Source: CAYPTB01 sp964413535 (GTDB taxonomy: Bacteria > Planctomycetota > UBA1135 > GCA-002686595). From it: 64,000 bases of DNA. The stretch's first letter is position 1; each line of letters starts with the position of its first letter. The notes under the pieces are model-generated. The model made no database searches, was not told the DNA's origin, and saw nothing but the letters and a program-made list of their open reading frames with translations. The position numbers and the translations under genes are program-made. Positions 1 through 8,596 of this stretch are shown one piece after another. Where the stretch lies: contig CAYPTB010000051.1 of assembly GCA_964413535.1 (NCBI GenBank), positions 124,001 to 188,000 on the forward strand. Direction: 5' to 3'.

Positions 1-114
1 GTGTGCATGCTCGCCGACCGCACGTTGTTCGTGAAGATGATCGGAGCCGGCGACGAGGTGCGCGCCGAGCGCGAGAACTTCCTGCGCTTCTGCAGGTCGC
101 TCGGGAGGTCCTAG
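1..114 (+). CDS. C-terminal end of an unidentified protein (partial)
   Basis: These are the last 37 codons of a reading frame that enters from the left edge and stops at TAG directly before the resB start codon, with no bases in between. The visible residues include FVKMIGAGDEV and end in FLRFCRSLGRS. A short tail of this kind, a phrase resembling 'FVK(M/L)xG' followed by a charged helix, is what I associate with small predicted exported proteins that sit beside cytochrome c maturation genes in Planctomycetota, but that is recollection and not a firm assignment. The zero-base junction suggests translation coupled to resB. Function unknown. Confidence 0.5.
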   Translation: MCMLADRTLFVKMIGAGDEVRAERENFLRFCRSLGRS

Positions 115-1308
115 ATGCCGCGCCGGATCGCCAAGGGCCTGTTCGACTTCGCCGCGTCCTACCTGTTCGCGTGCATCCTGCTCGGGTTGCTCTTCGTGCT
201 CACGCTCCTCGGGACGCTCGAGCAAGTCGACCACGGCCTGCACGAGGTGCAGAAGAAGTACTTCAACTCGCTCTTCCTCGTGCATCCCATCACGGAAGGG
301 TTCGGCGTGCCGCTGCCCGGCGCCGCGCTCGTCCTCGCGCTCCTGACGGTCAATGTCGTGCTCGGGGGGCTCGTGCGCATCAGGAAGAGCAAGGCGACAC
401 TGGGCGTGATGGTGATCCACGTCGGGATCGTGATCATGATGGCGGCCGGCCTCGTGAAGCTCACTGCGGCCGAGGAGGGACACCTGACGCTCTACGAGGG
501 CCAGCGCTCCGACGAGTACGTGAGCTACTACCTGTGGGAGGTGGCGGTCTTCCGCGCGAACGAGCTCGAGGACGTCGTCGAGCTCGTGGTCCCCGACGAA
601 TACCTGCGGGACCTCGTGGACGGGAGGACGGCGGTCTTCACGAGCCCGGACCTCCCGTTCGAGTTCGAGCTGTCGAACTTCGTCCCGAACGGCCGTCCCA
701 TGCCGAAAGGCCCCATGTGGCACACGCCGCACCCGGTCGTCGACGGCTACGCGCTGCGCGAACTGCCGCTCGAGGAGGAGGCGGAGGCGAACGTGGCCGG
801 ACTCTACGTCACCGTTCGGGGCGCGGGACGTGAGCCCCTGCGCGGCATCTTGGGGGGGCTCGAGAGGTATCCGTGGGTGTGCGAGTGGGACGACGAGTTG
901 TGGGCGTTCTCGCTGCGCCACAAGCGCTACCAGATGCCCTACACGATCGTCCTCGACGACTTCACGCGCGAGCTGCACCCGCGCACGGGTATCGCGAAGA
1001 GCTTCATGAGCGACGTGACGAAGCTCGGGGACGGCGACGATCGCTCGCTGCGCATCGAGATGAACGAGCCGTTGCGCGCGGGCGGGCTCGTCTTGTTCCA
1101 GGCGTCGTGGGGTCCCTCGAACGCGGGACCGAACGACCCGCTCTTCTCGACCTTCGCGGTCGTGCGCAACCCGTCCGACTACTGGCCGCTCTACTCGTGC
1201 ATCGTGATCGGCGTCGGGCTCCTGATTACCTTCGCGCGCAAGCTCTACCTGTACACGCGCTCGCAGAACGCGAAGCGCGCTTCCTCGCTCGAGAGGGTCG
1301 CCGCATGA
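115..1308 (+). CDS. resB: ResB/CcsB-like cytochrome c biogenesis protein
   Basis: Membrane protein of system II cytochrome c maturation; with CcsA it forms the complex that carries heme across the inner membrane and attaches it to apocytochromes. The 397-residue protein opens with a hydrophobic segment at about residues 15-35 and has a further pair at roughly 60-120, containing a conserved-looking HVGIVIMM stretch in which the His is a plausible heme ligand. A long extracytoplasmic domain follows, carrying the family-typical phrase MNEPLRAGGLVLFQASW, and a last transmembrane helix lies at about 360-380. The ATG follows the previous stop without a gap, and the stop overlaps the ccsA start (ATGA), so the two are one translational unit. 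In some phyla ResB and CcsA are fused; here they are separate. Confidence 0.87.
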   Translation: MPRRIAKGLFDFAASYLFACILLGLLFVLTLLGTLEQVDHGLHEVQKKYFNSLFLVHPITEGFGVPLPGAALVLALLTVNVVLGGLVRIRKSKATLGVMVIHVGIVIMMAAGLVKLTAAEEGHLTLYEGQRSDEYVSYYLWEVAVFRANELEDVVELVVPDEYLRDLVDGRTAVFTSPDLPFEFELSNFVPNGRPMPKGPMWHTPHPVVDGYALRELPLEEEAEANVAGLYVTVRGAGREPLRGILGGLERYPWVCEWDDELWAFSLRHKRYQMPYTIVLDDFTRELHPRTGIAKSFMSDVTKLGDGDDRSLRIEMNEPLRAGGLVLFQASWGPSNAGPNDPLFSTFAVVRNPSDYWPLYSCIVIGVGLLITFARKLYLYTRSQNAKRASSLERVAA

Positions 1309-3296
1309 ACTGCCTCGTATCGATCTGCCTGACGGCCCTTGCGGCTTCGACCCTGCTCGCGGGACCGAGCCTCGCCCAGGAGGGCGGGCTCCACCCGCGG
1401 GAGCGGACGGCGCCGTGGAGCGAGGAGATCAAAGACCTCGTCGCCGCGCTCCCCGTGCAGGAGGGTGGACGTGTCAAGCCGCTCGCCACCTTCGCGGGCT
1501 TCCAACTCCTCAAGATGAACGGGCGGCGCTCGATCGAGGTGCAGGCGCCGGACGAGAGGCTCGACCCCGTCGACTGGATCCTCGACTGCCTGCTCTTCCC
1601 GGACGACGCGCGACACTACGAGACCTTCCTCGTCCAGGAATCGCAGGTCCTCGTCGGGGTCGGCCTGCGCGGGAAGAAGAAGCGCGACCGCTACAGCTAT
1701 GCCGAGCTCGCGCCCGCGATCGACAAGCTCTTCGCGCGCGCCCGCGAGCTCGTCCACAAGGACTCGAAGGATCTCACGCTGATCGAGAGCCAGACGCTGG
1801 CCCTGGCGACGAACCTGCGCGCGTTCGATGAGCTCGTGCACTTCCTGGACTTCGCGCGCTACCGGTACACGACCCGCGGCTCGGAGGGCATGGAGGATCT
1901 CTTCGGCGGGGCCGGGTCCTCGGGGATCGGCGCCGTGCTGGCCGCCTCGCCCGGGCTGCGCCAGCTCTACGAGCGCTCGACCAGCCGCGCGCACGCCGCG
2001 TCCGACGACGACCTGCGGGCGGCCACGGCGCTGATGGACGAGCTCGAGAACTTTCTGCGGGTCCCGCACGCGGGGCTGGCGCTGATCGCCCCGATCGCGC
2101 CCGCGGCGGAGAGACCCGAGTACCTCACGCCCGTCGAGCTGATCCCGGAGATCTTCGCGTCCGCGGATCCGCGCGGGACGGCCGACCTGCGCATCGTCGC
2201 CTCCTTCGAGGAACTCGTCGCGCAGCGCGGCGAGCCCGAGGCCCTGACGGCCACCCTCTCCGGCCTGCACGACGAGCTCGTCGGCCGCTCCGAGGCGCGT
2301 GGCGAGTACTCGAACATCCCCCTCGAGAACGCCTTCTACGCGGGCAAGTACTTCACGCGGGCGCTGATCGGGTTCCTCGGGGCGTTCTTGCTCGTCGCGC
2401 TCTCGTGGCTGCGCCCGAGCAGCGTGTGGCTCCCGCGCGCGATCTGGGCGCTCTGCGGCGTGGCGCTCGCCCTGCTCGTCGCGGGGGTCTCGCTGCGCTG
2501 CGTGATCCAGGGGCGCCCCCCCGTCACGACCTTGTACGAGACGATCCTGTTCATCACCGCGGTGAGCGTGCTCGTCTGCATGGCGATCGAGTGGATCAAC
2601 CGCCAGCGCGTCGCGCTCGCCGTGTCGAGCGTCCTCGGCGTGATCGGCATGTTCCTGTCGTCGAAGTACGAGCTGAAGGAAGCCGTCACGGCCGGCGACA
2701 CGATGCCGAGCCTCGTAGCGGTGCTCGACACGAACTTCTGGCTCGCGACGCACGTCACGACCGTGACGATGGGGTACTCGGCGGGGCTCCTGGCCTCGGC
2801 CCTGGCCCACGTGTGGATCTTCGCGAAGCTGTTCGGCCTCAAGCGCGGCGACCCGGACTTCTTCCGGAGCGTGACGCGGATGACGTACGGCGTCATCTGC
2901 TTCGGGCTCTTGTTCTCCGTCGTCGGCACGATCCTCGGCGGGATCTGGGCCAACTACAGTTGGGGCCGCTTCTGGGGGTGGGACCCGAAGGAGAACGGCG
3001 CCCTCCTGATCTGCATCTGGGAGCTCATGATCCTCCACGCCCGGCTCGGCGGCCTCGTCAAGCAGTTCGGCCTGGCGCTCATGTCGATCCTCGGCGGCGT
3101 CGTCGTCGCCTTCTCGTGGTGGGGGGTCAACCTGCTCGGAGTCGGACTGCACAGCTACGGCTTCACGAGCGGCGTGATGACGGTGCTCGTGAGTTTCTAC
3201 GCCCTCGAGGCCCTGGTCTTCGTCGCGGCCGTCACGTGGCGCCTCGCGCAACACTCGCACGCGAAGTCCGAGACCGCCTCCGCTCCGAATCCCTGA
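1305..3296 (+). CDS. ccsA: CcsA-type cytochrome c biogenesis (heme-handling) protein
   Basis: Partner of ResB in system II. The 663-residue product begins with a signal-peptide-like segment ending near SLAQ (about residue 22). It then has a periplasmic region of about 300 residues that starts with the phrase PVQEGGRVKPLATFA. From about residue 345 it becomes a multi-pass membrane domain. The hallmark tryptophan-rich heme-binding motif WGRFWGWDPKE lies at residues 553-563. Conserved His candidates are in ATHVTTVTMGYSAG before it and HSYGFTSG after it. The long soluble N-terminal part makes it about twice the size of a plain CcsA and resembles the arrangement in fused CcsBA proteins. Start chosen at the ATGA overlap with resB. 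Confidence 0.88.
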   Translation: MNCLVSICLTALAASTLLAGPSLAQEGGLHPRERTAPWSEEIKDLVAALPVQEGGRVKPLATFAGFQLLKMNGRRSIEVQAPDERLDPVDWILDCLLFPDDARHYETFLVQESQVLVGVGLRGKKKRDRYSYAELAPAIDKLFARARELVHKDSKDLTLIESQTLALATNLRAFDELVHFLDFARYRYTTRGSEGMEDLFGGAGSSGIGAVLAASPGLRQLYERSTSRAHAASDDDLRAATALMDELENFLRVPHAGLALIAPIAPAAERPEYLTPVELIPEIFASADPRGTADLRIVASFEELVAQRGEPEALTATLSGLHDELVGRSEARGEYSNIPLENAFYAGKYFTRALIGFLGAFLLVALSWLRPSSVWLPRAIWALCGVALALLVAGVSLRCVIQGRPPVTTLYETILFITAVSVLVCMAIEWINRQRVALAVSSVLGVIGMFLSSKYELKEAVTAGDTMPSLVAVLDTNFWLATHVTTVTMGYSAGLLASALAHVWIFAKLFGLKRGDPDFFRSVTRMTYGVICFGLLFSVVGTILGGIWANYSWGRFWGWDPKENGALLICIWELMILHARLGGLVKQFGLALMSILGGVVVAFSWWGVNLLGVGLHSYGFTSGVMTVLVSFYALEALVFVAAVTWRLAQHSHAKSETASAPNP

Positions 3297-4174
3297 TGGA
3301 GACGACCGGCGTGAGCGCTCGTTTGCTCGACGGCAAGGCGACGGCTGCGGCGGTGCGCGGCGACGTGCGGCGCATGGCGGAGCGTTCGACGGCCGCGGGA
3401 CAGCGCCCGGGCCTCGGCGTGATCCTCGTCGGCGACGATCCGGCGAGTCACGTCTACGTGCGCAACAAGGACCGCGCCGCCGAGGAGGCGGGCTTCCACG
3501 TCCGGACGGCGAAGCTCGCCCCTTCGACGCGGCAGGACGAGCTCCTGGCGGCGATCCGCGACCTCGACGCGGACGAGCGCATCCACGGCATCCTCGTCCA
3601 GTTCCCGCTTCCATACGGGCTCGACGAGCGCGCGGCGGTGCGCGCCATCTCTCCCGACAAGGACGCCGACGGCCTGCATCCCGAGAACGTCGCGCGGCTC
3701 GTCATGGGGGAGCCCGGCGCCGTACCGTGCACGCCGGCGGGCTGCATCGAGCTCCTCGACCGCCACGGGATCGCGATCGCCGGGAAGCGCGCGGTCGTGA
3801 TCGGGCGGTCGATGTTGGTGGGCAAGCCGCTCGCACAACTCCTGCTCGCGCGCGACGCGACGGTGACGGTCTGTCACAGCAAGACGCGTGATCTGCCGGG
3901 CGTGTGTCGCCAAGCCGAACTGCTCGTGGCCGCAGTCGGCCGCTCCGAGCTCGTCCGGGGCGACTGGGTCGCTCCCGGCGCGGTGGTGATCGACGTGGGC
4001 ATCAATCGCGGTGCGGACGGCAAGCTCCGCGGCGACGTGGCCTTCGATGAGGTGGCAGCCGTGGCGTCCTGGATCACGCCGGTCCCGGGCGGCGTGGGGC
4101 CGATGACGATCGCGATGCTCCTGTCGAACACTGCACACGCTGCGGCGCGTCGAGCGGGAATCGCGCTCGACTGA
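3296..4174 (+). CDS. folD: bifunctional methylenetetrahydrofolate dehydrogenase/cyclohydrolase
   Basis: FolD interconverts 5,10-methylene-, methenyl- and 10-formyl-tetrahydrofolate using NADP, supplying one-carbon units for purines and formyl-Met-tRNA. The 292-residue protein matches the family along its length: LVGDDPASHVYVRNKDRAA (substrate Tyr/Lys region), QFPLPYGLDE, the phrase DKDADGLHPENV, the dinucleotide-binding stretch VVIGRSMLVGKPLAQLL and the signature PVPGGVGPMTIAMLL near the end. The ATG overlaps the ccsA stop by one base (TGATG). A GTG at 3311, giving VSARLLDG, is an alternative start nearer to the usual family N-terminus. It is functionally unrelated to its upstream neighbours and probably only shares their transcript. 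Confidence 0.95.
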   Translation: METTGVSARLLDGKATAAAVRGDVRRMAERSTAAGQRPGLGVILVGDDPASHVYVRNKDRAAEEAGFHVRTAKLAPSTRQDELLAAIRDLDADERIHGILVQFPLPYGLDERAAVRAISPDKDADGLHPENVARLVMGEPGAVPCTPAGCIELLDRHGIAIAGKRAVVIGRSMLVGKPLAQLLLARDATVTVCHSKTRDLPGVCRQAELLVAAVGRSELVRGDWVAPGAVVIDVGINRGADGKLRGDVAFDEVAAVASWITPVPGGVGPMTIAMLLSNTAHAAARRAGIALD

Positions 4175-4185
4175 GAGCCGGAGAC

Positions 4186-5031
4186 ATGCGGAACTCTTGG
4201 TCCGATCCCCCCGAGCGCGACGCGGGCCTCCGCTTCGGAGCGCCGGCGCTGACGCCGTTCGTGAAGCGCATCCTGTTCGCCACGGTCGGCGTCTTCCTCT
4301 TCCAGTTCGCGTTGTCCTTCTCGCCCGCCGCGCTCGGAGCTTTCGAGCGTTGGTTCGCCATCGATCCGTCCGCCTGGAAGTCCATCTTCCTCCCGATCTG
4401 GCAGCCGCTGACCTACGGGTTCCTGCACAGCACGGGCAGCCCGTCGCACATCCTCTGGAACATGCTGTGGCTGTACTTCATGGGCACGATGCTCGAAGGC
4501 ATCGTCGGAGGACGGCGCTTCTTGGCGGTCTATCTCGGTGCGATGATCGTCGGTGGACTGCTACAGCTCCTCTTCTCGTTCCTGACGGACGAGAGGGGGC
4601 TGATCCTCGGGGCCTCCGGAGCCACGCTCGGGATCACGGTCGCGATGGCGACGCTGCGGCCGCACACGACGATCCTGCTCCTGTTCATCCCCATCACGCT
4701 GCGCACGCTCGCGATCGTCTACGTCGCGCTGGACGTGTTCCAGGCCCTCGCGGACGCCCGCGACCACACCGGAGGAGTGGCGCGCTTCGCGCACCTGGGC
4801 GGCGCCGCCTTCGGTTTCGCGGCGGTCCGCGCAGGGTGGATCTGGCGCGACCCGTTCGCCGAGGTCGAACGCCGCATCGCGAGGCGGCGCGAAGTCGGCC
4901 GCGTGCGCGACCGCGAGCGGGTGGACGAGATCCTCGCGAAGATCAATCGCGAGGGCATCCAGTCCCTCACCTCCGGGGAACGCTCGGCTCTGAAGCGTGC
5001 GTCGAGGCGCGGGGATCCCCGCCGCCCGTAG
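4186..5031 (+). CDS. rhomboid-family intramembrane serine protease
   Basis: A six-helix membrane protein of 281 residues. The catalytic Ser144 sits in LILGASGATLG, matching the rhomboid GxSG motif, and the partner His203 in FAHLGGAAFGF, matching the conserved AHxxG. The loop-1 and helix-2 pattern HSTGSPSHILWNMLWLYFMG is also typical. Rhomboids cleave single-pass membrane proteins inside the bilayer. After the last helix (about residue 225) there is a charged cytoplasmic tail rich in Arg and Glu that ends in a helical segment, similar to tails in rhomboids of Planctomycetota and Bacteroidetes. It lies 11 bases after folD. Its substrate cannot be inferred from the context. Confidence 0.87.
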   Translation: MRNSWSDPPERDAGLRFGAPALTPFVKRILFATVGVFLFQFALSFSPAALGAFERWFAIDPSAWKSIFLPIWQPLTYGFLHSTGSPSHILWNMLWLYFMGTMLEGIVGGRRFLAVYLGAMIVGGLLQLLFSFLTDERGLILGASGATLGITVAMATLRPHTTILLLFIPITLRTLAIVYVALDVFQALADARDHTGGVARFAHLGGAAFGFAAVRAGWIWRDPFAEVERRIARRREVGRVRDRERVDEILAKINREGIQSLTSGERSALKRASRRGDPRRP

Positions 5032-5095
5032 CTCGGCCGTCCACGTCGGGCTCCGCGGTAGACTCAAGCGCTGCACCTCACGTGGAGACCTCACG

Positions 5096-7177
5096 ATGAT
5101 CCGCCCTTCGCACCTCGTCTTCCTCGCGCTCCTCTTTCCCGCGCTCCTCTCCTTTGGCTTCGCACCGGCCTCGGTCGGGTGGATTGGAGCTCCGAGCCTC
5201 CAACAGCGCGAACTGGACCGCGACGAGTTCATGAAGCAGTTCCGGCGCGCGATGGAGAATCGCGCGGACAGCGAGATGGCCTCTCTCGTGAAACGGAACG
5301 AGGGAACGGCGACGGTTCTGATCATCGAGATCTGCGAAGTCATCGCGCGGGAGACCGACGAGCGTCTCGAGCAGGAGATCGGCGCGTTGCAGTCGGCCTG
5401 GAAGGAGGCTTTCGGATCGCGTTTCGCGACCGAGATGTACGAGTACTTCTCCTTGATGAGGCTCCAGGTGCGCGCCTTTCGCGCCCAGAAGAAGGACGAC
5501 TTCGGCAAGAACCTGCGCGAGTACGACAAGGCGGTCGCCGCCAAGAACTTCGAACATCTCGACGCCGCGTGCGCCAACTTCGCCACCCTCGCAGCGGAGT
5601 TCGCGAGCGCCGGAGATCACTACTACGTCTCCGAGTGCTGGCTGCTCGTCGCCCAGGGCTACGACGAGCACGTACGCGGCAACCATGCCGACTTCGCGAA
5701 GGCGGGCGACGCCTACGCGAAGGTCGTGGAAGCGCGCGTGGCGATCGACTTGAAGGATCGCATCTACGCTCAAGCGAAGGCGCGGTCGGATCAGCTCTTC
5801 GGATCGCTGAAGCGCGACGCGGAGAGGTCGGGAGAGCCGGTTCCCGAGCCCGGCGGCACCTTCACTCGCAAGAAGCCGGGGGTCGCCCTCGGCGCAGAGG
5901 TTCCGCAGGACCTGACCTTCTCGAGCGTCGACGACATCGAGGCGATCCTGCGCCCGGGATACGCGCTCCACGACCTGCCCATGGTGTGGACCCAGCTCCT
6001 GTTCGGTCGATCGGGTTCCGTGTCGGAGATCTACACGTTCGCGGGCGGACCGCAGGCGATCCGCACGGGTGGGGGAGTCGACGTCGACACGGACCGTGAC
6101 GGGAAGGGAGATCTTCCCGTCCCGCTCACCGGGAACATCGAGGCGGTGGAGTTCACGGTCGGAGAAGGGGATTCGCTGCGCAAGTGGGGTTTCCTGTCGG
6201 TCGTCCTCACCGAGCGCGAGGTCTATCAGGGGATCGGTGTCCCGATGCAGCCCGCGGACGCCTACCTGTCGGTGCCCATTGCGCCCAGCGCGAGCATGAT
6301 CGGATCGATCGATGGAACGGCGTTTCGAGTCATCGACGAGAACATGGACGGCGTGTACGGCTCGCAGCCGACGTCCTGGGCGAATCTCGGCCTGACCGAG
6401 GGTCGCCACGAACCGGTGATCGACACGCTCGTCCTCGGAAGCGAGAAGCGCGCGGTCCCGTGGAGCGAGTACGTCTCGGTCGGCCCGAAGTGGTACCAGT
6501 TCCTCTCCGATCGGAACGGGACGCGCGTCGTCACGGCCCCCGCGCAACTCGAGACGGGGACGCTGAAGGTGAAAGCGAAAGGAATCACGCCGCTCTACCT
6601 GATCGTGCGCGGCGCCGGGACCTTCGAGTACAGCTATTTCGACGTCATGGCCGGGGGCAGCAAGGGGATCCAAGTCCCGACCGGCTCCTATACGCTCCTC
6701 TTCGGCGAGGTCCGCAAGGGGAAGCGCACCCAGGTCCTGAAGGCTCTCATCCTGCCCGGTGACGGGATGGCGGCCTGGACGGTCAAACCGGGCGAGACCA
6801 CGGAGATCTCGCTCGGCGCGCCCTTCGACCTCGAGTTCAAGGCGACCGATGCCGCTGGCAAGGTGAAGATCACGGGGGCGAGCGTCGCGGTCCTCGGTGC
6901 CGCGAAGGAACGCTACGAGCGCTTGTGGAACTGCACGCTCCAACCCGAAGCGTTCCTGCGCAAAGCGGGAACCAAGAAGGGTGGTCGGGGGGAGACCATG
7001 GATATCGTGCTCGACCAGGAGACCCTGTTTGGCGAGGGCTTCAAGGCGGGGTGGTTCCCGCGCGATCTCGAGATCGACAAACGCGGGGAGGAAGCTCCGG
7101 TGGAGCTGCAGCTCGTCGAGAAGAAGAACAAGCTGTTCGGGGAAATCGAATCCACTTGGCGGCCGACCGGCAAGTAG
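5096..7177 (+). CDS. large secreted protein of unknown function
   Basis: I do not recognise this 693-residue protein. It starts with a clear signal peptide, MIRPSHLVFLALLFPALLSF, so it is exported. Residues of about 30-260 are mostly helical and charged and look like a repeat-free TPR-like or coiled scaffold. The middle and C-terminal parts are predicted beta-rich. Two acidic loops resemble EF-hand or thrombospondin-type calcium sites: DVDTDRDGKGDL (about residue 329) and VIDENMDGVYG (about residue 413). The C-terminal third has phrases such as GSYTLLFGEVRKGKR that suggest Ig-like or carbohydrate-binding folds. The ATG at 5096 is preferred to upstream codons because it begins the signal peptide. 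It stands alone between the rhomboid gene and serS. Confidence 0.72.
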   Translation: MIRPSHLVFLALLFPALLSFGFAPASVGWIGAPSLQQRELDRDEFMKQFRRAMENRADSEMASLVKRNEGTATVLIIEICEVIARETDERLEQEIGALQSAWKEAFGSRFATEMYEYFSLMRLQVRAFRAQKKDDFGKNLREYDKAVAAKNFEHLDAACANFATLAAEFASAGDHYYVSECWLLVAQGYDEHVRGNHADFAKAGDAYAKVVEARVAIDLKDRIYAQAKARSDQLFGSLKRDAERSGEPVPEPGGTFTRKKPGVALGAEVPQDLTFSSVDDIEAILRPGYALHDLPMVWTQLLFGRSGSVSEIYTFAGGPQAIRTGGGVDVDTDRDGKGDLPVPLTGNIEAVEFTVGEGDSLRKWGFLSVVLTEREVYQGIGVPMQPADAYLSVPIAPSASMIGSIDGTAFRVIDENMDGVYGSQPTSWANLGLTEGRHEPVIDTLVLGSEKRAVPWSEYVSVGPKWYQFLSDRNGTRVVTAPAQLETGTLKVKAKGITPLYLIVRGAGTFEYSYFDVMAGGSKGIQVPTGSYTLLFGEVRKGKRTQVLKALILPGDGMAAWTVKPGETTEISLGAPFDLEFKATDAAGKVKITGASVAVLGAAKERYERLWNCTLQPEAFLRKAGTKKGGRGETMDIVLDQETLFGEGFKAGWFPRDLEIDKRGEEAPVELQLVEKKNKLFGEIESTWRPTGK

Positions 7178-7249
7178 AGCGCGTGGCGCGCCGCAAGCTT
7201 CGCACTGCCGACGGCAATATCAGGCATCGTCCGAATCGGAGGGATCGCG

Positions 7250-8548
7250 TTGCTCGACATCAAGTTCATCCGGCAATACCCCGACGCCGTCCGTGACGGG
7301 GCCCGGAAGAAGCGCATGCCCTGCGACGTGGACCAGATCCTCGCGTTGGACGAGGAGTGGCGCCGGGCGAGCCAGGATCTCGACCTTCTACGCGCGCGCG
7401 GGAAGAGCGCCACCAAGGCGATCGGCAGCGCCCCGGCGGCCGCGCGTCCCGCGCTCCTCGAGGCGCAGAAGGAGGTCAAGTCGGCGATCAAGCTGGGAGA
7501 GGATCGCACGGACGAATTGCGCAAGGCGCTGGACGAGCTCCTGCTGCGCGTCCCCAACGTGCCTGCGGCCGAGGTTCCCGAGGGCCGTGACGACTCGGAC
7601 AACGTGGAGCTGCGGACCTGGGGCGAGCCGACGCGCTTCGAGTTCGAGCCGCGTGACCACCTCGAGCTCGGCGCGGCACAGGGCTGGCTCGACTTCGAGG
7701 GCGGTACGCGGCTGGCGGGCAGCCGCAACTACGTGTTGAAGGGCGACCTCTCGCTGCTCGAGGGCGCCGTCATGCGCTTCGCGCTCGAGGGCATGGTCGC
7801 CAAGGGCTTCGTGCCGCTCAGCGTTCCCACGCTCGTTCGCAAGGAAGCCATGATCGGCACGGGTTACTTCCCGGGCGGAGAGGACCAGTGCTATCGCACG
7901 GACGAGCGCGACGACCTGTGCCTCGTGGGCACCGCGGAGGTCCCGATCACGGCCCTGCACGCGGGCGAGATCCTCCCCGCTGCCGAGCTGCCGAAGCGCT
8001 ACGTGGCGCTCTCGTCCTGCTACCGCCGTGAGGCCGGCACCTACGGCAAGGACACGAAGGGGCTCTATCGCGTCCATCAGTTCCAGAAGGTCGAGCAGGT
8101 CGTCATCGACGTCGCGGACGAAGCGCGCAGCGTGGAGCATCACGCGTCGATCCTCGCCAACGCGGAAGAGGTCCTGCGTGCGCTCGAGCTTCCCTACCGT
8201 GTCGTGAACGTGTGCGGCGGGGACCTCGGAGCCCCGCAGGTACAGAAGTTCGACATCGAGACCTGGATGCCCTCGCGCGGCGGCTACGGCGAGACGCACT
8301 CGGCCTCTCGCTTCCACGACTTCCAGGCGCGCCGCCTGAACCTGCGCTATCGCGACGCGGAAGGCAGCGTGAAGGTCTGCCACACGCTGAACAACACCGT
8401 CGCGGCTTCCGCTCGCATGCTCATTGCGCTCCTCGAGAACCACCAGCGCTCCGACGGGACGATCGCGGTCCCCGAGCCGTTGCGACCCTACCTCGGGGGT
8501 CGGAAGGTCCTCGGTCGCGCACACGAGCGCGAGCGGGTGAAGGGCTAG
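7250..8548 (+). CDS. serS: seryl-tRNA synthetase
   Basis: Class II aminoacyl-tRNA synthetase that charges tRNA-Ser (and tRNA-Sec). At 432 residues it has the normal length: an N-terminal coiled-coil arm (about 1-110) followed by the catalytic domain. Motif 2 is visible as SSCYRREAG and motif 3 near the C-terminus as HTLNNTVAASARMLIALLEN. The TPTLV-like stretch VPLSVPTLVRKEAMIGTGYFP and the Ser-binding TAEVPI (GTAEVPITAL) are also present. The start is TTG, giving the canonical MLDIKFIRQYPD; a GGAGGG Shine-Dalgarno at 7238-7243 supports it. It is convergent with the gsp operon, separated by a GC-rich hairpin. Confidence 0.97.
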   Translation: MLDIKFIRQYPDAVRDGARKKRMPCDVDQILALDEEWRRASQDLDLLRARGKSATKAIGSAPAAARPALLEAQKEVKSAIKLGEDRTDELRKALDELLLRVPNVPAAEVPEGRDDSDNVELRTWGEPTRFEFEPRDHLELGAAQGWLDFEGGTRLAGSRNYVLKGDLSLLEGAVMRFALEGMVAKGFVPLSVPTLVRKEAMIGTGYFPGGEDQCYRTDERDDLCLVGTAEVPITALHAGEILPAAELPKRYVALSSCYRREAGTYGKDTKGLYRVHQFQKVEQVVIDVADEARSVEHHASILANAEEVLRALELPYRVVNVCGGDLGAPQVQKFDIETWMPSRGGYGETHSASRFHDFQARRLNLRYRDAEGSVKVCHTLNNTVAASARMLIALLENHQRSDGTIAVPEPLRPYLGGRKVLGRAHERERVKG

Positions 8549-8568
8549 CCGCGACGAAGGCGGCGGAA

Positions 8569-8587
8569 CCGCGGGTCGCGCCCGCGG
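8569..8587. terminator. GC-rich hairpin between convergent serS and gspJ
   Basis: A perfect inverted repeat, CCGCGGG / CCCGCGG (7-bp arms, 5-base loop), lies in the 48-base space between the serS stop and the stop of gspJ on the other strand. Its place suggests a bidirectional terminator. There is no T-run on either side, so it is not a classic intrinsic terminator. Confidence 0.45.
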
Positions 8588-8596
8588 CGCGGCACA

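Noticed and set aside
1245..3614. A 789-codon open frame on the minus strand opposite ccsA/folD
   Set aside because: It is an antisense by-product of high GC codon bias. The plus-strand genes have clear family motifs, while this frame is Arg/Asp/Glu-rich without any.
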